Shown here: one piece after another, positions 17,752 to 25,977 of the stretch
Numbering within the stretch: the stretch's first letter is position 1
How the letters are laid out: each line of letters opens with the position of its first letter
DNA from: Thioglobus_A sp964344985
GTDB taxonomy: Bacteria; Pseudomonadota; Gammaproteobacteria; PS1; Pseudothioglobaceae
NCBI GenBank assembly: GCA_964344985.1
Contig: CAYFPI010000005.1
Span: 20,194 to 84,193 of the forward strand
DNA length: 64,000 nt
Reading direction: 5' to 3'
The notes under the pieces: generated by a model
The model's database searches: none
The model's input: only the letters and a program-made list of their open reading frames with translations
Told to the model about the DNA's origin: nothing
Translations under genes and position numbers: made by a program

Positions 17752-18718
17752 TTTATCTATTATTGGTAGTGGCGCATGGGGGAGTGCGCTTGCTATTGCA
17801 CTGAGTGATAATTTTGAAACAATTTTCCTTCATACGCACACCGAGCAAGAAGTTGAATCCATCCAGCCTCAACACCATGCACTACCAACACCCTATCAAG
17901 ATAATATAAAAATAGTTTTTGGTCTTGATGACTTGCAGTATTGTGATGATATTTTAATTGCCACTCCCAGTTATGCTTTTTCCGAAGTATTAGAAAATAT
18001 CAAGCCTTTACTTAAAAACACTCATCAACTAGCATGGGTAACCAAAGGTTTTGACACAAAAGAAAATTGTTTTTTGCATGAAAGCTTTGAGCGTAAGCTG
18101 CCTGAGTTTCAAGCGTGTGTTATTTCAGGCCCTAGTTTTGCCTTTGAGGTAGCAGACAATAAACCAACCGCCTTAGTGGTTGCATCTAAAAACGAACAGA
18201 CTCGTAATCACTTTGCAAAACTCATACAAACCAAATCATTAAGGGCTTATACCAATAGCGATATAATTGGTGTTGAAATCGGCGGATCAGTCAAAAATAT
18301 TCTAGCTATTGCTGCTGGCATCGCATCAGGACTTGGCTTTGGTACCAACACTCAAGCAGCACTCATTACTAGAGGTTTAGCTGAAATGAGTCGCTTTGGA
18401 CAAGTTCTGGGCGCTCAACAATCAACCTTTGTAGGGCTTTCCGGATTAGGAGACTTGGTGTTAACTTGTTCAGACGACTTATCTAGAAATAGACGCTTTG
18501 GTAAAGAATTAGCTAAAAACCACAGTGTTAAGAACGCTCTAATTAATGTAGGTGCTACTGTTGAAGGGCTAAATACTTTAGATTTAATTCTATCCATTGC
18601 TTCCCAAAAACAAGTTGAAATGCCAATTTGTGAGCAAGTCTATTATGTCACCCAAGGAAAAATAACACCAACAGAGGCGGTTAATCACCTAATGTCTCGC
18701 GAACAAGTAAGCGAATGA
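17744..18718 (+). CDS. gpsA: Glycerol-3-phosphate dehydrogenase [NAD(P)+]
   Basis: Makes sn-glycerol 3-phosphate from dihydroxyacetone phosphate for phospholipid synthesis; its product feeds PlsY encoded at 35.9 kb. 324 residues. NAD-binding GSGAWGSALAIALS at the N terminus, WVTKGFD, VISGPSFAFEVA, catalytic Lys in GGSVKNILAIAAG, and LSGLGDLVLTCSDDLSRNR. Full length. Overlaps both neighbours by a few bases, consistent with one operon. Confidence 0.96.
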   Translation: MANLSIIGSGAWGSALAIALSDNFETIFLHTHTEQEVESIQPQHHALPTPYQDNIKIVFGLDDLQYCDDILIATPSYAFSEVLENIKPLLKNTHQLAWVTKGFDTKENCFLHESFERKLPEFQACVISGPSFAFEVADNKPTALVVASKNEQTRNHFAKLIQTKSLRAYTNSDIIGVEIGGSVKNILAIAAGIASGLGFGTNTQAALITRGLAEMSRFGQVLGAQQSTFVGLSGLGDLVLTCSDDLSRNRRFGKELAKNHSVKNALINVGATVEGLNTLDLILSIASQKQVEMPICEQVYYVTQGKITPTEAVNHLMSREQVSE

Positions 18719-19242
18719 AATTAAGCCTATTAAGGCATGGTGAGCCTGTTGGCGGTAGAATGTATCGTGGCAATCAAGACGATCCTTTAACCAATAAAGG
18801 CTGGCAACAAATGCTGGAATCCACTCAAGGAAAGGCCTGGGATTATATTGCCACCTCGCCATTACTGCGCTGCCAACTATTTGCTAGTCATTTAGCCAAA
18901 GAGCAAAATATTATCTGCGACTCTTACTCTGATTTCATTGAATTAGGATTTGGAGATTGGCAAGGAAAAACCTCTAAACAAATTGGGCAAGATTTGGTTG
19001 ATAACTTTAAAAAAGACCCTATTAACAACCAACCCCCCAATGCTCAAAATCTATATGATTTTCAAAAACAAGTCCTGTCTTCTTTTCAAAAAATTTGCCA
19101 TGATTATTCAGATAAATCTGTTTTAATTGTTGCTCACGCTGGTGTTATCCGCGTTATTAAATCTTACTTACTTAAACTAGAGATTGAAAAAATGTTTACA
19201 ATAGAGGTTATTTCAGCCTCTATTGAACAGTTTGAACTTTAA
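18715..19242 (+). CDS. Histidine phosphatase superfamily protein
   Basis: Phosphoglycerate-mutase-fold phosphatase with the catalytic His in LSLLRHGEPVGG, second Arg/His sites in TSPLLRCQLFA and VAHAGVIRV, and acidic ELGFGDWQGK. 175 residues is the size of alpha-ribazole phosphatase (CobC), which it resembles, but no cobalamin gene is nearby, so the substrate is uncertain. The first codons overlap gpsA by 4 bases. Its end overlaps the proposed start of the Bax-like gene by 20 bases. Confidence 0.82.
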   Translation: MKLSLLRHGEPVGGRMYRGNQDDPLTNKGWQQMLESTQGKAWDYIATSPLLRCQLFASHLAKEQNIICDSYSDFIELGFGDWQGKTSKQIGQDLVDNFKKDPINNQPPNAQNLYDFQKQVLSSFQKICHDYSDKSVLIVAHAGVIRVIKSYLLKLEIEKMFTIEVISASIEQFEL

Positions 19243-19951
19243 AGTTTTTCTTATCGCTATCTTTTTCACCCTATCTAGCCATGCTGATGAATTTTGGAGT
19301 TTGAATGCATGGGTCAACTCTTTAAAAACACCTGATTTTGAAAAAATAGATAATGTTAAACAAAGAAAACAAGCTTTTTTTAATTATCTACTACCTGAAA
19401 TTGAAAAGCAAAATTCAAAAATAATTTCGCTAAGAAGTGATATTAAAAACAATAATATCAATCAACATAAACTAAATGGCTTGTACGAATATTACCGTGT
19501 CAAACAAGGCAATAAAGAAGAATTATTAACACATATTGATATTATTCCAAGCTCTCTCATTCTTGCTCAGGGTGCTTACGAGTCAAGCTGGGGAAGGTCT
19601 AGATTTGCCAAATATTATCACAATTTTTTTGGATTATGGTGCTTTAAAAAAGGCTGTGGTGTCGTGCCACTCAACCGAGACAAGGGCGCTACACACGAGG
19701 TGGCTAAATTCTCTTCACTGTCTAAATCTGTCGAATATTACATGAGATCAATCAATCGTAATAACGCCTATTCAACACTGAGAAACATACGTAAGCACAA
19801 GCGTGACAACAATCTTTCAATTACCGGAATTGGATTGTCCGAGGGGCTGGAAAACTACGCTGAAATTGGCTATGACTATGTTGAAATTTTAAAAGAAATC
19901 ATCACCTATAATCAGCTTTCAAAATACGATCATGCCAATGGTGGTGTATAA
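19223..19951 (+). CDS. Bax-like glucosaminidase-domain protein
   Basis: Predicted secreted peptidoglycan N-acetylglucosaminidase. A signal peptide (FKVFLIAIFFTLSSHA) precedes a mature chain with the glucosaminidase fold: SLILAQGAYESSWGRSRFA carries the catalytic Glu, followed by NFFGLWCF and KFSSLSKSVEYYMRSIN. 242 residues, close to E. coli Bax. No ATG is available; TTG codons at 19223 or 19232 are the likely starts. Last gene of the ridA-led run, followed by a strong terminator. Confidence 0.82.
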   Translation: MNSLNFKVFLIAIFFTLSSHADEFWSLNAWVNSLKTPDFEKIDNVKQRKQAFFNYLLPEIEKQNSKIISLRSDIKNNNINQHKLNGLYEYYRVKQGNKEELLTHIDIIPSSLILAQGAYESSWGRSRFAKYYHNFFGLWCFKKGCGVVPLNRDKGATHEVAKFSSLSKSVEYYMRSINRNNAYSTLRNIRKHKRDNNLSITGIGLSEGLENYAEIGYDYVEILKEIITYNQLSKYDHANGGV

Positions 19952-19963
19952 ACATTGGATAAT

Positions 19964-19990
19964 AAAAAACCCGCATTGAGCGGGTTTTTT
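19964..19990. terminator. Bidirectional terminator between bax-like gene and rpsI
   Basis: AAAAAACCCGC, loop ATTGA, GCGGGTTTTTT: a perfect stem with A and T runs on both sides, between convergent genes, so it can serve both strands. Confidence 0.93.
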
Positions 19991-20009
19991 AATAATACTT
20001 GAAGTTGTA

Positions 20010-20405
20010 TTAACGCTTTGAGAACTGCTCGCTCTTACGCGCCTTCTTACGGCCAACTTTCTTACGCTCTACAATTCTTGCATCACGAGTAACAAAGCCA
20101 GCTTTACGTAAATCACCACGTAATTCATTATCGTATTCCATTAATGCACGAGTAACACCTAAACGAATCGCACCCGCTTGACCAGTGTCACCGCCACCTT
20201 TTACAATAATATTGAAGTCAAACTTATCTCTCATTTCAACCGTATCTAAAGGCTGGTTAATAATCATTGAAGAAGTTTCACGTCCGAAATACTCATTCAT
20301 TGGACGCTTATTAACTGTAAAAACGCCTTTACCTTTAGTCATGTATACGCGAGCAACTGATGTTTTTCTTCTGCCTGTTGCGTAAAAAGTTTCTGTCTTT
20401 GCCAT
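20010..20405 (-). CDS. rpsI: 30S ribosomal protein S9
   Basis: Small-subunit head protein whose C-terminal tail reaches the P-site tRNA. 131 residues starting ETFYATGRRKTSVARVY, with KGGGDTGQAGAIRLG and TRDARIVERKKVGRKKAR, ending in the universal SKR. Located 13 bases after rplM in the standard L13-S9 operon. Confidence 0.98.
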   Translation of the reverse strand: MAKTETFYATGRRKTSVARVYMTKGKGVFTVNKRPMNEYFGRETSSMIINQPLDTVEMRDKFDFNIIVKGGGDTGQAGAIRLGVTRALMEYDNELRGDLRKAGFVTRDARIVERKKVGRKKARKSEQFSKR

Positions 20406-20418
20406 ACTATTCTCTTAA

Positions 20419-20847
20419 TTAAATATCTAAAACTTGCGGCTGTTGTGCACCATGTGTGTGCTCAGAACCTGCAAATACTTTCATTTTTCTAAACATGTCT
20501 CTGCCTAATGGACCTTTTGGCAACATGCCTTTTACCGCCTTATTAATAATTTCTTCAGGCTTTTTAGCTTGTAAATCTTTAAAAGCTACTGACTTTAAGT
20601 TACCAACATAACCTGTGTGGTGATGGTACATTTTGTCATCAAATTTATTGCCTGTTACCTTAACTTTTTCAGCATTAACAATAACAATGTAATCGCCTGT
20701 ATCAGTGTGTGGCGTGTATTCCGCCTTGTGCTTGCCACGAAGACGAGAGGCAACTTCAGTCGCTAAACGACCCAATGTTTTGCCGTTGGCGTCCACCAAG
20801 AACCAGTCTCTTTTTACTTCATGTGCTTTAGCGCTAAATGTTTTCAT
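20419..20847 (-). CDS. rplM: 50S ribosomal protein L13
   Basis: Early-assembly 23S rRNA-binding protein. 142 residues, full length: DWFLVDANGKTLGRLA near the start, YTPHTDTGDYIVIVNAEKV, MYHHHTGYVGNLK and VKGMLPKGPLGRDMFRK. First gene of rplM-rpsI with a recognisable promoter 36 bases upstream. The ~35-base leader may include the site where L13 represses its own operon in E. coli; I see no clear hairpin. Confidence 0.98.
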   Translation of the reverse strand: MKTFSAKAHEVKRDWFLVDANGKTLGRLATEVASRLRGKHKAEYTPHTDTGDYIVIVNAEKVKVTGNKFDDKMYHHHTGYVGNLKSVAFKDLQAKKPEEIINKAVKGMLPKGPLGRDMFRKMKVFAGSEHTHGAQQPQVLDI

Positions 20848-20882
20848 ATGTATCTTCTATCTTCAATCAGAATAATCGGACT

Positions 20883-20912
20883 ATTATAATCACTTTTAAG
20901 TTTGAATGTTAA
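20883..20912 (-). promoter_or_regulatory. Promoter of rplM-rpsI
   Basis: Minus-strand -35 TTAACA (20912-20907), 18-base spacer, -10 TATAAT (20888-20883); the most consensus-like sigma-70 promoter I found in the window. Confidence 0.75.
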
Positions 20913-20968
20913 GTTATCGCTAAATTTTGCATAATTATTTTAACAATTCGAGGTTATGATATTGTCTT

Positions 20969-21643
20969 ATGATTAACTCCCATGCTCATCTCGACTTTGA
21001 CAACATGCACAGCGTTGCACAAAATGCTGTTGCCATTGTGCCTAGTGTTGGAAAACAAAACTGGAGTGATGTGCAGATGTATCCTTACTTTGCACTGGGT
21101 ATTCACCCCTGGTTTAGTGAATTTCATACAGATCAAGATTTGAATTATTTAGAGTATTTAATAAAGTGCAACAATCCTATCGCAATTGGCGAATGTGGTT
21201 TGGACTACATTAAAGACATTAATAAAGAACAACAACTCCATATATTTACTTCGCAACTAGTACTCGCTGAAAAATACAAATTACCCGTTATTATTCATTC
21301 TGTCAAAGCAACGGAAGACGTTATATTTTTATTAAAAAAATATCCTAAAGTTAAAGGTGAAATTCATGGATTCTCTGGCAGTGAAGAGCAAGCCAAAACA
21401 CTGATAAATATGGGCTTTTATTTAGGATTTGGCATGCAAATTACCAATCCAAAATCTACTCGACTTAAAAGTGTTGTTAAAAATTTATCGTTAGAATCAA
21501 TTCTCATTGAAACCGATGACCATTCAAACCCCAATGAATTATCTTTAATAGTTGAAGAAATTAGTCAATTGAAACAAATATCACAAGAAGAAGTTATTTA
21601 TCAATGTGATAATAATGCCATTAATTTATTTAACTTAAAGTAG
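20969..21643 (+). CDS. TatD-family metal-dependent hydrolase
   Basis: Predicted DNase/hydrolase with a TIM-barrel metal site. Motifs appear in order: INSHAHLDF (HxH), GIHPW, AIGECGLDY, VIIHSVKA, EIHGFSGSEEQA and IETDDH. At 224 residues it is shorter than E. coli TatD (about 260), mainly in the first third, so it may be a divergent paralogue; no symbol is assigned. Divergent from rplM. Nested palindromic copy B follows it. Confidence 0.83.
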   Translation: MINSHAHLDFDNMHSVAQNAVAIVPSVGKQNWSDVQMYPYFALGIHPWFSEFHTDQDLNYLEYLIKCNNPIAIGECGLDYIKDINKEQQLHIFTSQLVLAEKYKLPVIIHSVKATEDVIFLLKKYPKVKGEIHGFSGSEEQAKTLINMGFYLGFGMQITNPKSTRLKSVVKNLSLESILIETDDHSNPNELSLIVEEISQLKQISQEEVIYQCDNNAINLFNLK

Positions 21644-21675
21644 CACTGTAGAAAATATGCAAAATAATACTTTCT

Positions 21676-21772
21676 CGAGTATTTTTTATTTCTACAAGGC
21701 AAATTTATAAAATAAGAAGGCGCGTAGTAAAATTACGTAACTGAGTATTTTGTAAATTTAACATAGTACTCG
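21676..21772. repeat. Nested palindromic intergenic element, copy B
   Basis: Concentric inverted pairs: CGAGTA/TACTCG (21676-21681, 21767-21772), AAATTTA/TAAATTT (21701-21707, 21753-21759), AAAAT/ATTTT (21709-21713, 21747-21751) and a central CGTA/TACG. It shares CGAGTATTTTT, TTTCTA...GGCAAATTTAT and ATTTAAC with copy A at 2803-2892, but the arms differ, each pairing with its own partner. It fills most of the 21644-21821 spacer before tcdA. Confidence 0.68.
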
Positions 21773-21821
21773 GCTTAGCACCCCCCTTTGAGGGATGGAA
21801 AGGAAAAAAACAAGAAGAGAA

Positions 21822-22559
21822 ATGACTGGAAGTTGCGCACGTACTGAAATCTTATTAGGTCAAGAAGGGTTGGCTCGTCTGGCAGAGTCTCACGTACTAA
21901 TTGCGGGCATTGGTGGCGTGGGTGGTGCTTGCGCTGAGAGTCTATGCCGGGCAGGTATTGGCACATTAACCTTAGTTGATTTCGACATTGTAGCGAAGAC
22001 TGATCTCAACCGTCAAGTGATTGCGCTTAACTCAACTCTGGGCATGAAAAAAACAGACGTTCTAGAGCAAAGACTACATGACATTAATCCTGACACCGTG
22101 ATTATTAAACGTACTGAATTTATTGATCGAGACAAGGCTGAATCCATCGCTATTGAAGATGAATTAGATTTTGTAGCAGATTGCATTGATGCTATTGCTT
22201 ATAAAACTGTACTCATTGACAGTTGTAATAAATCTGGAAAACCGATTATCTCCAGTATGGGTGCAGGTGGCAGACTCGATCCAACAAAGGTCAAAATATC
22301 ACGCATGGATAAGACTGAGAATTGCGCTTTAGCTCGCGAAATGCGCAAACAACTAAGGCGAATTCATGCTTCGCTTAAATTTCCCGTAGTGCATTCAACA
22401 GAATTACAAATCAAAGCCCTTCCCCATCAAGAAGTGTGTGCCACTGACACAGCGCCTGCTGGTAGACCAAGAGCGGTTAATGGCGCTATCTCTTATATGC
22501 CTAATATTTTTGGCCTGATGATGGCGGGTCATATTATTCAAACCCTACTCAAATCTTAA
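21822..22559 (+). CDS. tcdA: tRNA threonylcarbamoyladenosine dehydratase
   Basis: ATP-dependent enzyme that cyclises t6A37 to ct6A in ANN-decoding tRNAs (CsdL/YgdL). E1-like fold: nucleotide loop AGIGGVGGACAESL, DFDIVAKTDLNRQ, and the late VNGAISYMPNIFGLMMAG. Start set at MTGSCARTEILLGQEG, matching the family's SARTEILLG-like start; an ATG at 21795 would add nine basic residues and cannot be excluded. The t6A substrate is made with TsaD, whose gene is at the window end. Confidence 0.9.
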   Translation: MTGSCARTEILLGQEGLARLAESHVLIAGIGGVGGACAESLCRAGIGTLTLVDFDIVAKTDLNRQVIALNSTLGMKKTDVLEQRLHDINPDTVIIKRTEFIDRDKAESIAIEDELDFVADCIDAIAYKTVLIDSCNKSGKPIISSMGAGGRLDPTKVKISRMDKTENCALAREMRKQLRRIHASLKFPVVHSTELQIKALPHQEVCATDTAPAGRPRAVNGAISYMPNIFGLMMAGHIIQTLLKS

Positions 22560-22570
22560 CAAGGAAAAAA

Positions 22571-23122
22571 ATGGTAAGTACTGAAACCCCAATTTGTGAC
22601 TTCAACACACCTGCAATTAATTTTGAATTAAAAGGAGTTGATGGAAAAATGCACACGCTAGAAAGTTGCCAAGGCAAAAATGGCTTGTTAGTCATGTTTA
22701 TATGCAACCATTGCCCGTATGTAAAAGCTATTATTGATCGAATCATTCGAGATGCCAAAGAATTACAAACACTGGGTCTAAATACGGTTGCTATTATGTC
22801 CAATAATCCAGAAGAATACGAGGCTGACTCTTTTGAAAATATGCAAAAAATCTCCAATGAGATGAATTTTCCATTTCCTTACTTAATCGATGAAACTCAA
22901 GAGGTTGCAAAAGCTTATGGTGCAGTTTGCACACCTGATTTCTTCGGCTACAATAGTGATTTAAAATTACAGTATCGTGGCAGGCTAGATGCATCACGCA
23001 AAGAATCTGCAGCAACAGATGCAAAACGCGATCTATTTGATGCCATGAGTCAAGTTGTTAAAACCGGACAAGGTCCTACTGAACAAATTCCATCTATGGG
23101 TTGCTCTATTAAGTGGTTGTAA
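22571..23122 (+). CDS. Thioredoxin-fold (AhpC/TSA-like) protein
   Basis: 183-residue cytoplasmic protein with a thioredoxin/peroxiredoxin-like fold. The redox site is FICNHCPYVKA, giving a CNHC motif, followed by VAIMSNNPEEYEADS, FPYLIDETQEVAKAYGAVCTPDFF (cis-Pro region) and a conserved end PSMGCSIKW. This family is widespread but of unproven function; homologues are annotated as thioredoxin-family or peroxiredoxin. It starts 11 bases after tcdA with AAGGAAAA before the ATG. Convergent with the DsrE-like gene. Confidence 0.85.
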   Translation: MVSTETPICDFNTPAINFELKGVDGKMHTLESCQGKNGLLVMFICNHCPYVKAIIDRIIRDAKELQTLGLNTVAIMSNNPEEYEADSFENMQKISNEMNFPFPYLIDETQEVAKAYGAVCTPDFFGYNSDLKLQYRGRLDASRKESAATDAKRDLFDAMSQVVKTGQGPTEQIPSMGCSIKWL

Positions 23123-23129
23123 AATGTCC

Positions 23130-23450
23130 TTAAAAAGTCAAAACCTTGTCAGACTCTACAATAATTCTATAAAGGTCGTCTAATGTAGACACTGGACACA
23201 TGTCAGTGGAGCCTGTTTTTCTAATTTTTAAACAAGTTCCACAAGCAAACAATTCACCGCCAGCATCAACAAAAGATTGCATTTTCTCAGATACTTTGAA
23301 TTTGTCACTGTTCAACGTTTCACTTTCAACACCTTTTGCAAGCAAAAACACTTTAACAACATCGCCCTTGTCTAAAGAAAATACACCAAGTCTAAACGCA
23401 TTAAACACCGTTTCAGGATCATTAGAATAAATTATCACTCCAAGTTTCAT
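23130..23450 (-). CDS. DsrE-family small protein
   Basis: 106-residue protein of the DsrE/F-like fold used in sulfur trafficking and tRNA thiolation. Start MKLGVIIYSNDPETVFNAFRLG, then VKVFLLAKGVE and FACGTCLKIR, giving a CGTC pair, and a further Cys in STDMCPVSTLDDLY. It is a single-subunit form rather than a dsrEFH triplet, so it need not belong to sulfur oxidation. GGAGGTTG precedes the ATG. The convergent neighbour is also a cysteine-pair redox protein. Confidence 0.8.
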   Translation of the reverse strand: MKLGVIIYSNDPETVFNAFRLGVFSLDKGDVVKVFLLAKGVESETLNSDKFKVSEKMQSFVDAGGELFACGTCLKIRKTGSTDMCPVSTLDDLYRIIVESDKVLTF

Positions 23451-23530
23451 ATCAACCTCCAGATAACCAACACCTATCTTTATTGTACTCCGAATAAATA
23501 TAATAAAAAACTAATATAACTTAGTTAGCG

Positions 23531-23563
23531 TATAATTGCGGTCTTTGTCTGCGACCAAAGACC
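23531..23563 (+). promoter_or_regulatory. -10 box and start-proximal hairpin of deaD
   Basis: TATAAT at 23531-23536, then a perfect 8-base inverted pair GGTCTTTG (23540-23547) and CAAAGACC (23556-23563) with an 8-base loop; the ATG begins at 23565. The message would carry a very short leader ending in this hairpin and has no visible ribosome-binding site. Confidence 0.6.
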
Positions 23564-23564
23564 C

Positions 23565-25394
23565 ATGTCTGAAAATAAATCTGATAACAAACCACAAGCC
23601 AAATTTAGCGATTTAGGTCTGTCTAATTCAATTTTAAAAGTATTAGACTCTATTGGTTATGAAACCCCCTCACCCATTCAAGAACAATGTATTGCACATT
23701 TGTTAAATGGCGAAGATATTATTGGTCAAGCACAAACAGGAACCGGAAAAACAGCGGCTTTCGCCCTACCACTGTTGGACAATATTGACTTAAATCTAAA
23801 CGCACCTCAGTTATTAATATTAGCGCCAACACGTGAGTTAGCGATTCAAGTATCAGAAGCCATTCAAACCTATGCTAGAGGCATGAAAGGTTTTCACGTA
23901 TTGCCAATTTATGGCGGACAGTCGTATGATGTTCAATTACGCCCACTAAAACGTGGCGTGCATTGTGTAGTTGGCACACCTGGTCGTGTTATGGATCATA
24001 TTAAAAAAGGCACTTTAAAGTTGGATAATTTGGCATCATTCGTTTTGGATGAGGCTGATGAAATGCTAAAGATGGGTTTTATTGATGATATCAAGTGGAT
24101 CATGGAACGCATTCCAGAAAAACGTCAAATTGCACTTTTTTCTGCCACCATGCCAAATGTTATCAAACGCGTAGCTGAAGAATTTTTAAATAAACCTAAA
24201 TTAGTTAAAGTTAAAACTAAAACAGAAACCGCTACCACCATTACGCAAAAATACTGTTTAGTTGGTGGTATGCACCAAAAACTTGATGCACTAACTAGAA
24301 TTCTTGAAGTCACAGAATTTGATGCAATGATTATTTTTGCTAGAACTAAAACACTAACGGTAGAATTGGCTGAAAAACTTTCAGCAAGAGGGTTTGCAGC
24401 TGATGCTATTAATGGAGACATTGCTCAAAATCAACGTGAGCGCATTATTGATAATTACAAACAAAGAAAAATCGACATTCTGATTGCAACTGATGTGGCA
24501 GCTAGAGGGCTAGACGTTCCAAGAATTTCTCACGTAGTAAACTATGACATTCCTCAAGATGCAGAAACCTATGTACACCGTATTGGTCGTACTGGTCGTG
24601 CAGGGCGTGAAGGCAATGCAATCTTGTTTGTATCACATCGTGAACGACGCATGCTTAATACTATTGAACGCGTTACACGACAAAAAATTGATCCTATTGA
24701 ACTACCTAGTGCTAAAAGAATTAATGAAAAGCGTATTGAAACATTCAAGCAAAAAATTACTGAAACTTTAAACAATCAAGAATTAAGTGTCTTTGAAAAG
24801 TTAGTTAGTGAGTTTCAACAGGCAAATGAAGAGACAAGTCATTTAAAAATTGCTGCAGCATTGGCACTCATTGCACAAGGTAGTGAACCTTTACTACTGT
24901 CTGAGAAAGAGCCTAGCTTTGGTAGAGATCAAAAACCTGGTGAAGAAAAAGTTATTTCGGTTAACGCAAACCCTTTAAAAGATTTTCCAAAAATTCCAAT
25001 GAAACGCTACCGCGTTGAGGTTGGTAATAGTAATAATGTCAAGCCTGGAAACATTCTTGGCGCTGTTGCCAATGAAGCTGACATGGATAGTGAATATATT
25101 GGCTCAATTCAAATTTTTGACAACTTTTCAACCATTGATTTGCCTGATGAGATGCCGAAAGAAATTTTTGATGTTTTACAAAAAACTGTCGTTAATGGCA
25201 AGCGCCTTAACATAGCCGAACTAACCGAGAAAAATAACAAAGCAACTATTGGCGCAGAAAAGAAAAAAGGTAAAAGAAACTTTGGTCGTGGTAAGTTTGC
25301 AAAAGGTGGTCGCAATGACAGACGTGGCGGCAGAAATAACAGAGACAGAAAAGACAACAGTCGCAATAGAAAGCCAAAATTTAGTCGCAATTAG
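23565..25394 (+). CDS. deaD: DEAD-box ATP-dependent RNA helicase
   Basis: Cold-shock-type RNA helicase (DeaD/CsdA group) for ribosome assembly and RNA turnover. 609 residues: Q motif and AQTGTGKT, PTRELAIQV, DEADEM, SATMP, RGLDVPRISHVVNYDIP and HRIGRTGRAGR in the core (1-380), a DbpA-type RNA-binding domain near 465-540, and a basic Gly/Arg/Asn-rich tail from about 558. It lies upstream of the cold-shock protein gene. A second, shorter DEAD-box gene (dbpA) is at 52.7 kb. Confidence 0.93.
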   Translation: MSENKSDNKPQAKFSDLGLSNSILKVLDSIGYETPSPIQEQCIAHLLNGEDIIGQAQTGTGKTAAFALPLLDNIDLNLNAPQLLILAPTRELAIQVSEAIQTYARGMKGFHVLPIYGGQSYDVQLRPLKRGVHCVVGTPGRVMDHIKKGTLKLDNLASFVLDEADEMLKMGFIDDIKWIMERIPEKRQIALFSATMPNVIKRVAEEFLNKPKLVKVKTKTETATTITQKYCLVGGMHQKLDALTRILEVTEFDAMIIFARTKTLTVELAEKLSARGFAADAINGDIAQNQRERIIDNYKQRKIDILIATDVAARGLDVPRISHVVNYDIPQDAETYVHRIGRTGRAGREGNAILFVSHRERRMLNTIERVTRQKIDPIELPSAKRINEKRIETFKQKITETLNNQELSVFEKLVSEFQQANEETSHLKIAAALALIAQGSEPLLLSEKEPSFGRDQKPGEEKVISVNANPLKDFPKIPMKRYRVEVGNSNNVKPGNILGAVANEADMDSEYIGSIQIFDNFSTIDLPDEMPKEIFDVLQKTVVNGKRLNIAELTEKNNKATIGAEKKKGKRNFGRGKFAKGGRNDRRGGRNNRDRKDNSRNRKPKFSRN

Positions 25395-25403
25395 TTATTG
25401 ATA

Positions 25404-25421
25404 CAAAAAGCGATTTTTGTT
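25404..25421 (+). terminator. Weak AT-rich hairpin after deaD
   Basis: ACAAAAA/TTTTTGT (25404-25410, 25415-25421) capped by GCGA, a GNRA tetraloop, 10 bases after the deaD stop. The stem is nearly all A-T; plausible as a weak terminator. Confidence 0.45.
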
Positions 25422-25608
25422 AAATAAAAAACAATAAAAATAGTCTGTCAATATTTATATTCATTGCGCAAAAAGTAAGTTAAAATTGCATTTGCTGGTA
25501 AAGTGTACAGCTACTATTTATATTATGTTGACTGATGTTTATCATCTTCTCTAAGTTATAAAAGTGGTATGTTTTTTCGGTATTTTTTTTAAACTTATAG
25601 GAGACATA
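25422..25608 (+). promoter_or_regulatory. Leader region of the cold-shock gene
   Basis: 187 bases without a gene before the cspA-like ATG. A possible promoter is TTGCTG (25492-25497), 17 bases, TATTTA (25515-25520), which would give a leader near 80 bases. Long leaders are usual for cold-shock genes. No cold-box consensus could be confirmed. Confidence 0.35.
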
Positions 25609-25812
25609 ATGCCTACAACAGGTAAAGTAAAGTGGTTTGACGCTAAGAAAGGTTTTGGTTTTATTGAGCAAGAAAGTGGTGACGATGTATTTGTTCACTT
25701 CCGCGCTATTCAAGGCGATGGCTACAAATCTCTAGAAGAGGGTCAAGAAGTTGAGTTCGACCTAGAAGATGGCGCTAAAGGCCCACAAGCAGCTAACGTT
25801 GTTGCTAAATAA
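25609..25812 (+). CDS. Cold-shock domain protein, CspA family
   Basis: 67-residue nucleic-acid chaperone with RNA-binding motifs KGFGFIEQ (RNP1) and DVFVHF (RNP2) in a single OB fold starting TTGKVKWFDAKKG. The start is set by TAGGAGACAT directly before the ATG; an upstream in-frame extension is not family-like. Acidic surface residues and size fit CspA/CspE/CspD-like proteins, but the paralogue cannot be named. Follows deaD, forming a cold-shock pair, and ends at a clear terminator. Confidence 0.93.
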   Translation: MPTTGKVKWFDAKKGFGFIEQESGDDVFVHFRAIQGDGYKSLEEGQEVEFDLEDGAKGPQAANVVAK

Positions 25813-25836
25813 TTTCTAAAAAAATATTTAGATCAG

Positions 25837-25864
25837 AAAACCCGGCTTAATCGCTGGGTTTTTT
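25837..25864 (+). terminator. Intrinsic terminator of the cold-shock gene
   Basis: AAAA-CCCGGC, loop TTAATC, GCTGGG-TTTTTT, with one G-U pair. 25 bases past the stop codon. Confidence 0.88.
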
Positions 25865-25977
25865 ATTGTCTAAAATTTAAGAAATAATCAAAATGATATT
25901 ATTTTATAATATCATTATTAAAAACATAAAAAAACATTAAAACAGCTATTAACTAAGCCAGTTTTAAGCAATATTAA

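Noticed and set aside
23130..23450. Part of a dsrEFH sulfur-oxidation operon
   Set aside because: Only one DsrE-like gene is present and its neighbours are unrelated to dsr.
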